A DNA stretch of 64,000 nucleotides from Bathynomus jamesi (GCA_023014485.1 JAJOZX010000944.1:715501-779500); one strand, 5' to 3'; positions 46,552 through 56,933 are shown, counted from the first letter of the stretch. The notes: generated by a model not told the origin, from the letters alone. Program-made: numbers and translations.

Positions 46552-46913
46552 CCGGTTAGGTCAACTGTACGCCCTTGATGAGTGGTTAGGTTAAGTCGTG
46601 ATATTTTCGTTAGTTTAAACGAAAATGACGAGAGCAAACTTTTCTGGTTAATTTTGAGGTGGTTTTGCACGTTTCCTGTGGTAATGCGTCGTTTACGAGA
46701 TCTCGTAACATGAACATGTTAGGTTATGCTTTATTGTATAAAATATAGTCAAAAATACATTTTTCGAGTGTATTTTGGTGTGCTTTGTTCGAATATGACC
46801 TTCATTTCTTGTGCAAATGAGCAGAAATACAGTTGTCATTGCATGGCCCAAACACGTATTTCTCTTCATTTGCACAAGAAATGAAGGTTATATATGAACA
46901 GAACATACCAAAA
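46552..46913. repeat. Hairpin-rich repeat after the Merlin-like fragment
   Basis: 46552-46612 repeats the GTACGCCCTTGATGA...GTGATATTTTCGTTAG core of 45256-45414. 46613-46730 (GAGAGCAAACTTTTCTGGTT onward) matches 54831-54920. 46742-46913 is a palindrome centred near 46842 with TGACCTTCATTTCTTGTGCA in the left arm; its right arm continues past the DD41D-like insertion at 47486. Confidence 0.75.
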
Positions 46914-46915
46914 TA

Positions 46916-47485
46916 CAGGGTGTCCGAGAATTATCTGTACAAGTTTTGGCTGTTATTAAAAGTCAACCATGAAGTGTAGAAATTCCAGTTTGTCCCATTT
47001 TACAGAGAATCTCTAAGTTTTTTCTGATACCAAGTTTTGACAAGTTTTTTAGAAATTCCAGTGTGTCCGAAAATTATCTGTACAATTTCATCTTTTAATA
47101 AAATTCTTGATACACACGTAAAATTCTTAAACAAGATTATTTAGAATCTGTATTTTCAAAAGTTTCTTTTATTAAAGTAACGTTATTACAAACATTCGAT
47201 ATGTGCACCATCAGTGATTCGCAAAACATCCAATCGATAATCCAAATGTTGCCATGTACGCTGCAGCATATCCACATCAATTCGCTCAATAGCAGCTGTG
47301 ATTCTTGCTTTTAAATCATCAATGTCTGTCACCCGCGTATTGTAAAGAAAAAACTTGTCAAAACGTGGTATCAGAAAAAACTTAACGAGATTCTCTGTAA
47401 AATGGGACAACACTGGAATTTCTACACTTCATGGTTGACTTTTAATAACAGCCAAAAATTGTACAGATAATTCTCGGACACCCGG
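46916..47485 (-). mobile_element. Snapback Tc1/mariner-type element inside a palindrome arm
   Basis: TA flanks both ends. Arms 46916-47051 and 47346-47485 are inverted repeats (GGTGTCCGAGAATTATCTGT at both outer ends). The loop keeps a second, older terminal sequence (GTGTCCGAAAATTATCTGTA at 47066) and the C-terminus of a minus-strand transposase. It interrupts the sequence AAAATA/TACACTCGAAAAAT, whose inverted partner is at 46742-46775. Confidence 0.88.
47186..47345 (-). pseudogene. Transposase C-terminus in the 46916 element
   Basis: Minus-strand NTRVTDIDDLKARITAAIER, DVDMLQRTWQHLDYRLDVLR and GAHIECL resemble the final helices of the DD41D proteins (compare KERITNAITSITSTV... at 9690). Only about 50 codons remain; the upstream part has been replaced by the inverted arm. 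Confidence 0.75.
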
Positions 47486-48792
47486 TACACTCGAAAAATT
47501 AATTTTTTTATTTCAACTTCAGGCCATGTCATTTGCGACATAATTACCCTTCATGGAACTTAACGCGGTAGCGGGACTGAGACAAAGGGTAATGCGAGGG
47601 GTGACGCGAGAGGGAGGGAGATGCGGGAGTGTTGGAGTGTGTAGGAGAAAACACTAGAGCGCGCATTGGCACGCGTACAGTACTACTGTATTAGTGTGTG
47701 TTTGGCGGACTGTATAATCAAATTTCCCGCTTTCGGCAAATAATTGTTCGCATTTATTTTTCCGTCTACAAGCAAATTCGCGCTGAACAAACACGCGTTG
47801 GACGAGGGTTTACTGTATACGTATACTGTATACACCATTCAGGTGTTTACATATACAGGGCACCATTGAGTGTGTATACAACTGTACATAGTGTAGGGTT
47901 ACCATACGTCCGGTTTTTCCAGAGACATGTCCGAGAAATTTGAATATTTATAACACTGATTTTTGAGGCCATAACAATCGTTCATATTTATAAATACTGA
48001 ATATAGACGACATGTAGTACACAGTATATATAACGCATTAATACAACGCGAGTTGGTAGATACTAATACAGATACAACCCCCTTCTCCAGAGTGTCCTCT
48101 GTTTTGAAAGTTCAAATACGTAACCCTACCATGATAGTGCCTCTTCACACCATTACAATTTTTAGAAATTTGTCGTAAGAAATTAACGGCAAAGCTTTTT
48201 ATTGGGCTAAAACAGAACCAAACAACAAATAAATAAAATTTAATAAACAGCTTTAATAAAATATTTATGGATAATTTATTTTATTTCGTTAAAATTCACA
48301 CCCGCTTTTGCGACTGGTCAAAAATCTAAGAGCATGTACCCGAGTTTACTCTACTGGAATCCTCCCTACTCTGTAAAGTTAGGGATAATCTACAGACCAG
48401 GAAGATGAATGTATAGTTTCAGACGCGAAATATTTTAGCAGCAAATATATTGCATATTAATGACAGCGAGAAAACTGTAATAATTTTAGCATTTTAGTTG
48501 CAAAAATTTTATCAAATCTTATAATTAATTTTAAAAACATTGCTCGAGGTCAATGAAGACGAATAAAAATAAATAATTCATGGATGAGATGTTATCACAC
48601 AGCTGTAAATTCTTAAAACGGTTTCCTGTTTATAGGGATTATTTTATTTTATTTTATTATTTTTTAATGGCCAGGCGGGGCCACCAGCTTGACCCTCGTG
48701 TGAAGAGAGACCAACGCACGGAACTGCTACAGGTTGAGTATTAATTTTTGTCATTTTACCATCTCAAATTTATAAAAATAACCGAAACTTTT
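47486..48792. other. Mostly unassigned; includes one MITE
   Basis: 47560-47890 is more GC-rich without a recognisable exon. 48129-48792 is AT-rich and blank to my reading. Confidence 0.4.
47894..48128. mobile_element. hAT-like MITE
   Basis: Ends TAGGGTTACCATACGTCCGG and, inverted, TACGTAACCCTA. The 235-bp interior is non-coding. Flanks CATAGTG and ATAGTG are similar but offset, so the duplication is uncertain. Confidence 0.6.
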
Positions 48793-48819
48793 TATAAAGG
48801 TGAAGGGTCCTCCCATTTT

Positions 48820-49620
48820 ATACCCGCCAGGATAGCTGAATAATATAGCTCCCCACGGCTGTTAATATAGAGGTTTTGGGTTCGAGTCTCGGCCAGGGCC
48901 GGCTCAAGGTACCGGCAACTCGGGCAGTTGCCCGGGGCGCCACGTGCTAAGAGGCGCCACGTCATGTGTTTGGGATCTTCCAAATACAAAGAGAAAAATG
49001 GGAAAATAAATAAAATAAAATAAAATAAAATAAAATGAAACGAGTCAAATGTGAAAATTCCCTGATGTCAAGGGATGACGTGTCACATGGGTTGATGTGG
49101 CCACGTAGGTGAGCGTTGAACGCAAATTACATACGTCTGGCAGCGCTACCATCCTTTAATATCTCGGTGTTACCACTTTGTGGAATTTTTACATTTTTTT
49201 GCGAATTTACCTCTGACAAAAAGTGGCAACACTGTATCTCATATTTTCATACATGGTTCCATTTTGAGAATGGTTAGTTGTACTTTGAGTAAATATCGTT
49301 AATTGTAATAAAATCTTTATTTCTACATTTGTAGTTTTTCCTCATTGTGAAAAAATTTTAAAATTATACTTGTAAGGGCGCCGAAGTTCAGCTTGCCTGG
49401 GGTGCCAGCAACCCTATGGCCGTTTCTGGTCTCGGCTCGGACTAGATTTCAGCGATTAAGATGCTTTTCTAGGTCTTCCTTGTTGGGGTAGTAAGTCATA
49501 TTCCACGCTAAGGTATAGAGGTCCCCTCCGTAATATGACCTTGTATAGATGCTCTTTAAACAACCCCTAATCATTGTTATTATTAGTGACTGGTCCCACC
49601 CACTAAAGCTAAACGATTAC
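48820..49620 (+). repeat. tRNA-type SINE with 5S-type tail, split by a hAT
   Basis: The head shows a box B GGTTCGAGTCTCG at 48879. After the hAT (48893-49428) the body continues with ATATTCCACGCTAAGG and AGAGGTCCCCTCCGTAATATG, and the tail with TTTAAACAACCCCTAATCAT then (ATT)n. This tail is the one otherwise found behind 5S heads. Confidence 0.75.
48893..49428. mobile_element. hAT element, TSD GTCTCGGC
   Basis: GTCTCGGC is perfectly duplicated at 48885-48892 and 49429-49436. Ends start CAGGGCCGGCTCAAGG and CAGAAACGGCCATAGGG (reverse complement of the right end). 536 bp, no coding region recognised. It splits a SINE exactly within its box B. Confidence 0.88.
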
Positions 49621-49935
49621 GGTACAATATTACTTTTTTATCTCATATTTATCCAATTTACCATTCCTTTATTACATAATTATTTACTCATTTCTTTTAT
49701 TACCAAAATTTTCATTTTCTAACGTTTGAACCAACGTTGAACCAACGTTGAAACCACCGCAATTGAAGGTTCCCACAAATAAGAAAGAAACGTTATAAGC
49801 ACGTGAGTGGAACTGTCCCGTTTCTTTTGTAAAGACTACCTATTGAAGTGATGAGGACCTTAATTTATTATTCATGATACACTCCTGGGTTCTTTTGCAT
49901 TATCCTCCCAACACCCCAACACTAATTTTTTTATA

Positions 49936-50759
49936 CAGGGTGTACATAAAGTCAGGATCTATTTTTGTGAAGCACTTGGAAATTATATGGAATTCAATCA
50001 TAAAATGATAAAGTGGTAACATTTATTAAATAATTAAGAGTAGGATTCGACGTGACGCCCATCAGTATCCCTGCACAGCTCAAATCGTTCCGCAGCATTT
50101 CTAAACACATTCTGGAGCATTTGCGGGTTATGTTATCTGCAGCAGTTCGTATACGTGTACGTAAGTTTTCAAGACTCGTAATCTTCTTCTGATATACGTG
50201 CGATTTGATAAAGCCCCATGCAAAGAAATCTAAAGGGGTTAAATCTGGTGATCTCGCTGGCCAAGGTCTGTTTCTTCCGCGTCCGATCCAGCGATTTGGA
50301 AAACGTCCATTTAGATAATCCTGAACAATTTTGGCATAGTGACAAGGAGCACCATCATGTTGATAGACAACGGTACTAACAATCCTATCCCCGTCCAAAT
50401 CGCTGGATCGGACGCGGAAGCAACAGACCTTGGCCAGCGAGATCACCAGATTTAACCCCTTTAGATTTCTTTGCATGGGGCTTTATCAAATCGCACGTAT
50501 ATCAGAAGAAGATTACGAGTCTTGAAAACTTACGTACACGTATACGAACTGCTGCAGATAACACAACCCCGCAAATGCTCCAGAATGTGTTTAGAAATGC
50601 TGCGGAACGATTTGAGCTGTGCAGGGATACTGATGGGCGTCACGTCGAATCCTACTCTTAACTATTTAATAAATGTTACCACTTTATCATTTTATGATTG
50701 AATTCCATATAATTTCCAAGTGCTTCACAAAAATAGATCCTGACTTTATGTACACCCTG
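49936..50759. mobile_element. Snapback DD41D element with about 365-bp arms and 95-bp loop
   Basis: Ends CAGGGTGTACATAAAGTCAG and its reverse complement between TA dinucleotides. Arms 49936-50299 and 50395-50759 are almost perfectly complementary, leaving only 95 bases of loop. The arms are both copies of the 3' half of a DD41D transposase gene, so each strand encodes the same C-terminal peptide. This is the tightest palindrome in the window. Confidence 0.95.
49994..50440 (-). pseudogene. DD41D transposase C-terminal half in the snapback element
   Basis: Minus-strand VYQHDGAPCHYAKIVQDYLN carries the second Asp and ARSPDLTPLDFFAWGFIKSH the third, with 41 residues between. The tail LENLRTRIRTAADNI is family-like, followed by a frameshift. 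The upstream part of the open frame (about 50440-50476) reads through the opposite arm and is not real protein. The N-terminal domain and first Asp are missing. Confidence 0.85.
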
Positions 50760-50829
50760 TATAATGTTGGTTTGGTTTTGGTTATGGTACTTTATTTTCC
50801 TTCCATTATAAAAAAAATTAGTGCTGGGA

Positions 50830-50849
50830 TTAGGTTAGGTTAGGTTAGG
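50830..50849 (+). repeat. Four TTAGG units
   Basis: A short run of the arthropod telomere-type pentamer. Many GGTTAGGTT-like pieces occur nearby in hairpin repeats, so this is most simply part of that repeat background. Confidence 0.9.
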
Positions 50850-51010
50850 TGTTTTGCTAACGTATTTATTTTCCTTCCATTATTAAAAAAAATTAGTGTT
50901 GGGAGGATAATGCAAAAGTACCCATTCCTGTTTCTCTCTCTTTTAAAAATAGACAAAATCAACTTTGAACGATGATCCATCCTAATTTTAGCTACTTACG
51001 CGTGTGTTTT

Positions 51011-51213
51011 CAGTACCGGATTAACGCACAGACCTAGGGCCCTGACCATAAAGGGGTCCGCTGACTACCCAAGTAAAAAAATGTTTTTAATCTTTTTTTT
51101 GTACAAGTTACTGGCTAACAGCAATTTAATTTTGTTTATGAATTTCGTGATTTTGTAGAGTATAAAGGGGGGCCAAAAATATTACCCGGGCCTATAGCCC
51201 CAATCCGTTCGTG
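51011..51213. mobile_element. hAT-like MITE, likely TSD TGTGTTTT
   Basis: Left end CAGTACCGGATTAACGC, right end with AATCCGTTCGTG; the ends are only partly complementary. TGTGTTTT is found at 51003-51010 and 51214-51221. GGGCCC and CCCGGG motifs are mirrored inside. Confidence 0.5.
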
Positions 51214-51244
51214 TGTGTTTTTGTTTAACTGTTAATGATTTTTC

Positions 51245-51452
51245 GGATCAAATGTAGAATTCGGACCCCAACCTTCTTTAGTTAGCTTTATAAGGCTAAC
51301 TAACGAAAATATCACGACCTGACCTAACCTAACCAATCGTTAGGTTAACTGTACGCCCTTGACGATTGGTTAGGTTAGGTCGTGATATTTTCGTTAGTTA
51401 GCCTTATAAAGCTAACGAAAGAAGGCTGGGGTCCGAATTCTACATTTGATCC
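51245..51452. mobile_element. Hairpin MITE, 208 bp, TSD GATTTTTC
   Basis: The whole element is a palindrome: arms of about 92-97 bases (GGATCAAATGTAGAATTCGG outermost) around a 21-base loop with GTACGCCCTTG. GATTTTTC is duplicated at 51237-51244 and 51453-51460. Ends starting GG with an 8-bp duplication would fit Merlin-type elements, and its inner core is shared with the Merlin-like locus at 46552. Confidence 0.9.
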
Positions 51453-51663
51453 GATTTTTCTTCTCCATGCATAGAGAACAAACAGCAAAATCACCAAAGC
51501 TTAATCTTTCTTACACAATGGTAGCCATAGAGAAAGTGTTTATGGGATGTTACTGCCTGCATATAGTTACATCCCCAGCCTGAAAGTTCCTATAATATAA
51601 AAGCTTATAAAATAATGTACTCTAGAAACTACTCTATTTATAGAACAAACTATTTCTCAAAAG

Positions 51664-52134
51664 CAGGTGCGGCGCCACGTTTTTTTGAGTAGGAGGGGCA
51701 GACGAGATAAAAAAAAGGTGTGTGTGTGTGTGTGTGTGTGTTGTTAAACATGCAACATGATATTTAATCTTTAAATTAAGGTTAATGTCTATTAACTGAG
51801 TATTGTGGTGATACTATAATTATAATGGTGCTGCTGGAGGGATATAAACACAACCAAAAAACTGCATGCTCTTAGTATACACGTGTGCATCACATAATAT
51901 AGATAAACAGAGCGTATATCTTTGCATTTGTGTATCTTACATATAAATGCATAAGTGTGTATGGTTCTACTGGTTTAGTATAGGTTACCTTATATGTAAC
52001 CGTGACAATTGTATCTTAGAGATTCGGAGATTTTTTTTAGTTTCCAGATAGGAGAAAAAGTAGGGGGAGACTGTCCTCCCTCTTTGAGAATAGGGGGGAC
52101 ACGTTTTCCCCCCCTTCCTACGGCGCCGCCCCTG
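51664..52134. mobile_element. hAT-type MITE, TSD CTCAAAAG
   Basis: Ends CAGGTGCGGCGCCACG and CGGCGCCGCCCCTG, with CTCAAAAG perfectly duplicated (51656-51663, 52135-52142). The 471-bp interior has a (TG)n run and no recognised protein. Confidence 0.9.
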
Positions 52135-52577
52135 CTCAAAAGCTGTCATAAGTTTTGTCAAACTGATGGCAAGTTAAGATGATGCGTGCTCAGCATATGG
52201 AATAACAGGACTATTTAGTTACATCAAATTTTCTTAATTGCTATGAGGAATTAAGATTACATTCGTCCAATTTTTATTATATTTTAAAGTTGAAGGTATT
52301 CTCACCTCTTTTAATTTGTTTTAAAACGCGAAGAAACATATAATGCCAGCCTTGTAATTAGTCAAAAAAAAAAAAAGTTTTTCTCAATATATCTCATAAT
52401 TGCTGTTGCAATCAAAATCTGAAAATACTTCTTAGTATTTTGGTTCTTCTCATACGTTAGTGAAAGATAAAGAAAAGCGAACAGATACGTCCTGTAGGCG
52501 CTTCTTTACTTCATATACGTTTTTTCCTTGCCTCTTCCTCTATTTTGGATATTTTATCTCTATGAAAAAAGTTAATA
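52135..52577. other. Nothing recognised
   Basis: AT-rich flank between two transposons. Confidence 0.4.
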
Positions 52578-53348
52578 CTGTATTTGCTCCCGTATAATGA
52601 ACACTTTTTTTTACCATTTTCGCATCTTTAAAATCAGTGTACGCACTATACTGTATGTGCAGGCAAAACACGAAAAATAGTATCAGTAATAAATATGCAT
52701 AACAAACAGTGGAAGAATACAGGCATTTTTATTAAACTTTTATAGCCATACTTCCTTAGTAGACTACGCGAAATAAAACGACTATTCAGAACTCGCTTAA
52801 CACTGTAATCACTATTGACATATTTGACAATATTAGGTTAATTAGGTAATCACAGCGCAACAGACATTCTTTGAATGAAAGGTTTATCGTAATTACGTCT
52901 ATAAAATTTCCGCATACGTGCCGGAGTCTCTGGTGTTTGAGGAGTTGTCTGCTTCCTCAAAGGGGTCATCAGGGTCGTTTACGTCCTCTTCCCCCTCCCA
53001 TAGTAGATCATCTTCAGTACCGTCGAGGGCATTGCTGATACTGCATTTCTTGAACGAAGTGATTATGATGTCCGACGTTTTCAAAACAGTCTTTTGTCTA
53101 TCCATTATGAAACTCCATACTGCTTTGGTTGGAGCACTCATCTCCGATTGGCTAATACGCAGCGCTCGCGAAGGCTCTAATTGGCTGCCAAACAACCACA
53201 AACAAGTTGCAGCTTGTTTTGAGACTCGATCTTAAAAGACATCAGCATCGTGATCGAGCGGGACGTGCAGTATACACGCGAGCAAACGTTTTTTTTCTAA
53301 ATCTGGTCTCTGAAAATTAGGGTGCGCATTATACGCGAGTAAATATGG
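52578..53348 (-). mobile_element. pogo/Tigger-like element, internally deleted
   Basis: TA flanks both ends. Termini CTGTATTTGCTCCCGTATAA and the reverse complement of CCATATTTACTCGCGTATAATG are inverted repeats of a pogo-like kind. The 771-bp element keeps only the end of its transposase, on the minus strand. Confidence 0.85.
52899..53100 (-). pseudogene. pogo/Tigger transposase C-terminal fragment
   Basis: TVLKTSDIIITSFKKCSISN followed by ALDGTEDDLLWEGEEDVN and an acidic tail ending AEIL. In Tigger-like transposases F.KCGISNALDG.EDD.LWE lies after the DDE domain. The codons upstream of about 53100 do not clearly belong to the family, so the start is approximate. No catalytic residues are left. 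Confidence 0.75.
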
Positions 53349-54070
53349 TACCTTTACTCAACGTGAAAGCCTATGATTGGTTATACTTGCCTGTAGAAAA
53401 AAATACACAAATCGAAGCAGCGTTGTGATTGGCACACGTACAGTCACTCTCTATGAACAAGCCAATAGAAAGAAGAAGTGCGTTCGTACATCGCCTTTAT
53501 TTATTTTCCAAATAAGAGAGACACACGGAAGTGCCAGCTTTAACCAAAGTAATACATAGCCAATACTTTTTTAAAACGTCATTAATGACAAAATAATAAA
53601 AATGAATGCTTGAAGTGTACTGCCGAAACGTTAGAGATAACATAAGTAAAGCAATCATATTATTTTACTCAAAGCCTCAGGCTGGGAAAGAATTCACTTT
53701 CGTCGGCGACCCACTTCCTACCTTTTACAATCCATCTATTAAACCTAACTTACATTTATACATTATGAATTGTTATCTTATATTCAGTAATAAATCCCGA
53801 TTTTACAATCCCAACATTAATAATATAATAATAATAATAATAATAGACCCTAATAATAATAATTTGTCTGCTTATGCTTTTTAATTAAAAACGATAGTAG
53901 CGGACACTAAAAATTTAAATAGGAAATTTAGTTACAATTATTATTAACGTGGATGCTATTTTAGGGTTTCATTTCTTATCTAAAAATAATTATGACCGGG
54001 AATGAAAAATATTTCCTTTCCCTTCACCCGACTTAAAAAGCAAAACCTTCATTAGTCTACGTATACTGTT
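53349..54070. other. Nothing recognised
   Basis: AT-rich with an (ATA)n/(AAT)n run near 53820-53850. Open frames here have no family resemblance. Confidence 0.4.
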
Positions 54071-55123
54071 CAGGGGCGTGTCCAAGAGGGGGGAGGCCCT
54101 CCCTATAAATTCTCTAGTTTCTATATAATTACATTTGTTCCTATAAATTCCAAAGTAATTGTCAATTCAATACTTATTAAAGCAAGTTTTTATTGTTCCT
54201 TAAAATGCTTAAATAAAGTTTGTCAGAAAATGAGTGTGAATCTCATCCTTCACCGACTTAGTTATATGCTCCATATGTCACCAGAACGAATTTCTAAGTA
54301 CACCGTATTTTTTAAAATTTTCGGTTAATATTGGATTTTACTCCCGGTGACAAGCAGTTGAACAAGTACTATATATTGAATTGCCATTAAAAACTGACTA
54401 AAAAAATATATATCTTATCTTGCGCAAATTTGTTCAAATGTAGTTTAATAAAATATATTTCCTGTTTTGGCCATTATGTACTTTTTTCATACAATATTTT
54501 TCCTGATTTGGCTATTTTTTCGCTACTCTGGCGACTTAATTAGTTTATTGTTTTCTGTTCTGGCTATTTTTTTTCGACTAAATTTTGTTAGTTTGATGAG
54601 TTTTGTGCTAGCATATACGTGTCAGTCCTGTGAACTTGATTTTGAAGACTTGATCCGCCATATTCAGCTCGATGAAGACAAAAGTTTAGACGTATTTCTC
54701 AATCACGGAGTACTTCCGACATCCGTTACCTGCCCTAAATGTAAAAGTGCTTGCATTTTACGAAAAGAAGACAAGCTTTTTAGGTTAGGTTATTAGTTTT
54801 TCGTTTTTACTCCCAGTGTGGTTTCATAATGAGAGCAAACTTTTCTGGTTAATTTTGAGGTGTTTTGCACGTTTCCTGTGGTAATGCGTCGTTTACGAGA
54901 TCTCTTAACATGAACATATCCTATATGTTTATGTTACGATATCTCAAAAACTACGCATTTACACAGGAAACCAATGGCAGATTCGTGCAAAGCACCTCAA
55001 AATTGACCAGAAAAGTTTGCTCTCATTATAAAACCAGACACGGAGTAAAATTCAATATTTACCAAATTTTCTCCCGCGCCCCCTCCTGAGACCCCCTTTC
55101 CTTAATTTCTGTACACGCCCCTG
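54071..55123. mobile_element. hAT-like element carrying the second Merlin-like copy
   Basis: Ends CAGGGGCGTGTCCAAGAGG and TGTACACGCCCCTG are inverted repeats. Flanks do not show a clean 8-bp repeat. The Merlin-like piece and its mirrored 3' region (54500-55030) lie inside, so either this is one composite or a nested pair. Confidence 0.6.
54596..54796 (+). pseudogene. Merlin/ISXO2-like N-terminal fragment, copy 2
   Basis: 66 codons with YTCQSCELDFEDLIRHIQLD and VLPTSVTCPKCKSACILRKE, clearly homologous to the 51-codon copy at 46345. The last codons read through GGTTAGGTTAT. Two CxxC pairs suggest a zinc ribbon. The DDE domain is missing. After it, 54831-54920 is mirrored by 54935-55030 (GAGAGCAAACTTTTCTGGT and inverse). 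Confidence 0.6.
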
Positions 55124-55164
55124 CTGTTTATACTTATATGATAACAGTTTTGTTTGCCTGTCCT

Positions 55165-55395
55165 CTCCTCTTCCGGGCTACGTCGCAGCCACTGTCGCAA
55201 CACCGCTTCCCATTGATCAGCGAAGTTAAGCGACATTGGGTCTGGGTAGTAGTTGGATAGGAGACCGTCCTCCGCGTCCAGATTAATGTAGCGACCCGTG
55301 GTTCGGATCCCACGTAAAGCTGTAGGTCCCCTCCGTCATACGACCTTAGGTAATAATAATGATTGGGGTTGTTGAACCTCCTTTGCAACATCTCT
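55165..55395 (+). repeat. 5S-rRNA-derived SINE, plus orientation
   Basis: GATCAGCGAAGTTAAGCGAC, GGGTCTGGGTAGTAGTTGGA and TAGGAGACCG follow 5S rRNA across its internal control region; the flanking 5S stem halves are absent or eroded, so this is not a 5S gene. The body is GTGGTTCGGATCCCACGTAA followed by AGCTGTAGGTCCCCTCC, then CGACCTTAGG, (TAA)n and an inverted tail GGGGTTGTTGAACCTCC. It is the best preserved of three 5S-headed copies. Confidence 0.92.
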
Positions 55396-55494
55396 CTTCT
55401 TCAACCCCGCCCGTGACTCCTCCTCCTTTCTTCTGTGACTCCTCCTCGTGTTCTCTTCTTCCCTCCCCCTGACTCCTTCCTTCTTATTTACGGG

Positions 55495-56494
55495 CAGGGA
55501 CGTAGACAGGGGTGGGACTAGCGGATTTAAGGGATTTTAGCGAATTTAAGGGTCAATTTGGCGCCCCTTCCCTTTACTTTTTTATAATAAATTTTTTAAT
55601 TTCTAAAAGTAAAGTACATAATTTTTTAAATTATGAAAATATCAACACCACCCTCGTAAATACCTGGCAACTTACCTGTCAATTTTTATTTAGAAACTGT
55701 GTATAAAAATAATATTTCCCTTCGTATACTCAATTCAATTATGCTTTCCAGCTTTACATATTCATTTATTAATGGTTGTAAGCATTTGTAGACACGAGGT
55801 TAATGTGCTTGTAAACCCTTTGCGTAGTATTCACATTCACGATCTTCCTCTCTCTCTAAATGACTGATTCGGGTAATACTTTGAACAGATGGATTAGACT
55901 CACGCAGTGGTTCCCAACCGGTTTTGGCTTATGGCCCCCCTTAGGAACCTTATTTTTTCCCGTGGCCCCCATAAGCATTATTTTCAGTAGGTAATATGCA
56001 GATTTAACTCTATTTTACAAAATAACATTTTCCTGTGGCCCCCTTCAAATGTGCCATGGCCCCCAGGGAGCCATATGGCCCCCGGTTGGGAAACACTGGG
56101 CCATTAGAGAACGCCAATCAAATTAGTTCCAATATTAACTACCAGAAACCTGGTCTTTACCTACACGCTAAAAATTTATTTACCTGCTGGTGCTTAAAGG
56201 GTTATTAATATACTCCATGTATTTTTATTTTCAGTGTATATAATTATATTTATATATAATTAAACATTATTTTGGCGCAATTTTCACATATGTAAAGGTC
56301 CGCCCCCACCCCCCTTTCGAAAATCCTAGATCTGCTACTGCCACCGAAATAAAATCATATAATTTTAAAAAATGCATAGAAATATCAAACCTAAGTAAAT
56401 TATAAGTACGCCATGCCAAGTACCTTCAGCACATATTTAATTATTGTAATACATTTATGAATGTGTTTTTACTCATTCACACACACACACACAC

Positions 56495-56538
<44 letters not shown>

Positions 56539-56572
56539 CCCCTCCCAAAAAGAAATTCTGGCTACGCCCCTG
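55495..56572. mobile_element. hAT element, TSD TTTACGGG/TTTACGGA
   Basis: Left end CAGGGACGTAGACAGGGG; right end is the reverse complement of CAGGGGCGTAGCCAGAATTT. The flanking 8-mers differ only in the last base. 1078 bp, no transposase recognised, and it contains a smaller MITE and a (CA)n-(TA)n tract. Confidence 0.8.
55916..56098. mobile_element. hAT-like MITE nested in 55495-56572
   Basis: Ends CAGTGGTTCCCAACCGG and CCGGTTGGGAAACACTG. The interior repeats ATGGCCCCC. No clear target duplication. This end sequence is typical of hAT MITEs. Confidence 0.75.
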
Positions 56573-56933
56573 TTTACGGATATTCTCTGTACGAACTAAC
56601 GCCATTCTTACTTTAAAAGCAGAAGTCGTGGTTGAGGAAAATGAACGCGCCACTTTTCCTAAAAACGTTTATTAATTCTGACTTTGTAATTTACGGGTGC
56701 GCCTTTTAATTTACTGTTAATTTAACCTATTCGAAAGAGAGAACGGGTAAGGAATGAACTAACATGATCGGTATTGCATTATGTGATCTTGATTTAATTT
56801 GTATAATTTCACACGAGAATGTAACACAAGGAATCTGGTCGTTGGTATGATCATATCCCACGAAAAGTTGTTACAAAATGTTATGAATTCTACCATTGTT
56901 TAAAAGAAAAGGTCATACTGCAAGCTTTAACCC

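Noticed and set aside
50471..50701. Plus-strand frame ending with the same peptide as the minus-strand frame at 49994-50476
   Set aside because: The shared peptide arises because the two arms are inverted copies. It is not a second gene.
50830..50849. Telomere or interstitial telomere from TTAGG units
   Set aside because: Only four units, and GGTTAGGTT pieces are scattered in local hairpin repeats. No array.
55177..55290. 5S ribosomal RNA gene
   Set aside because: Only the internal promoter section is 5S-like. The outer stem halves are missing and a SINE body follows, so it is a SINE head.
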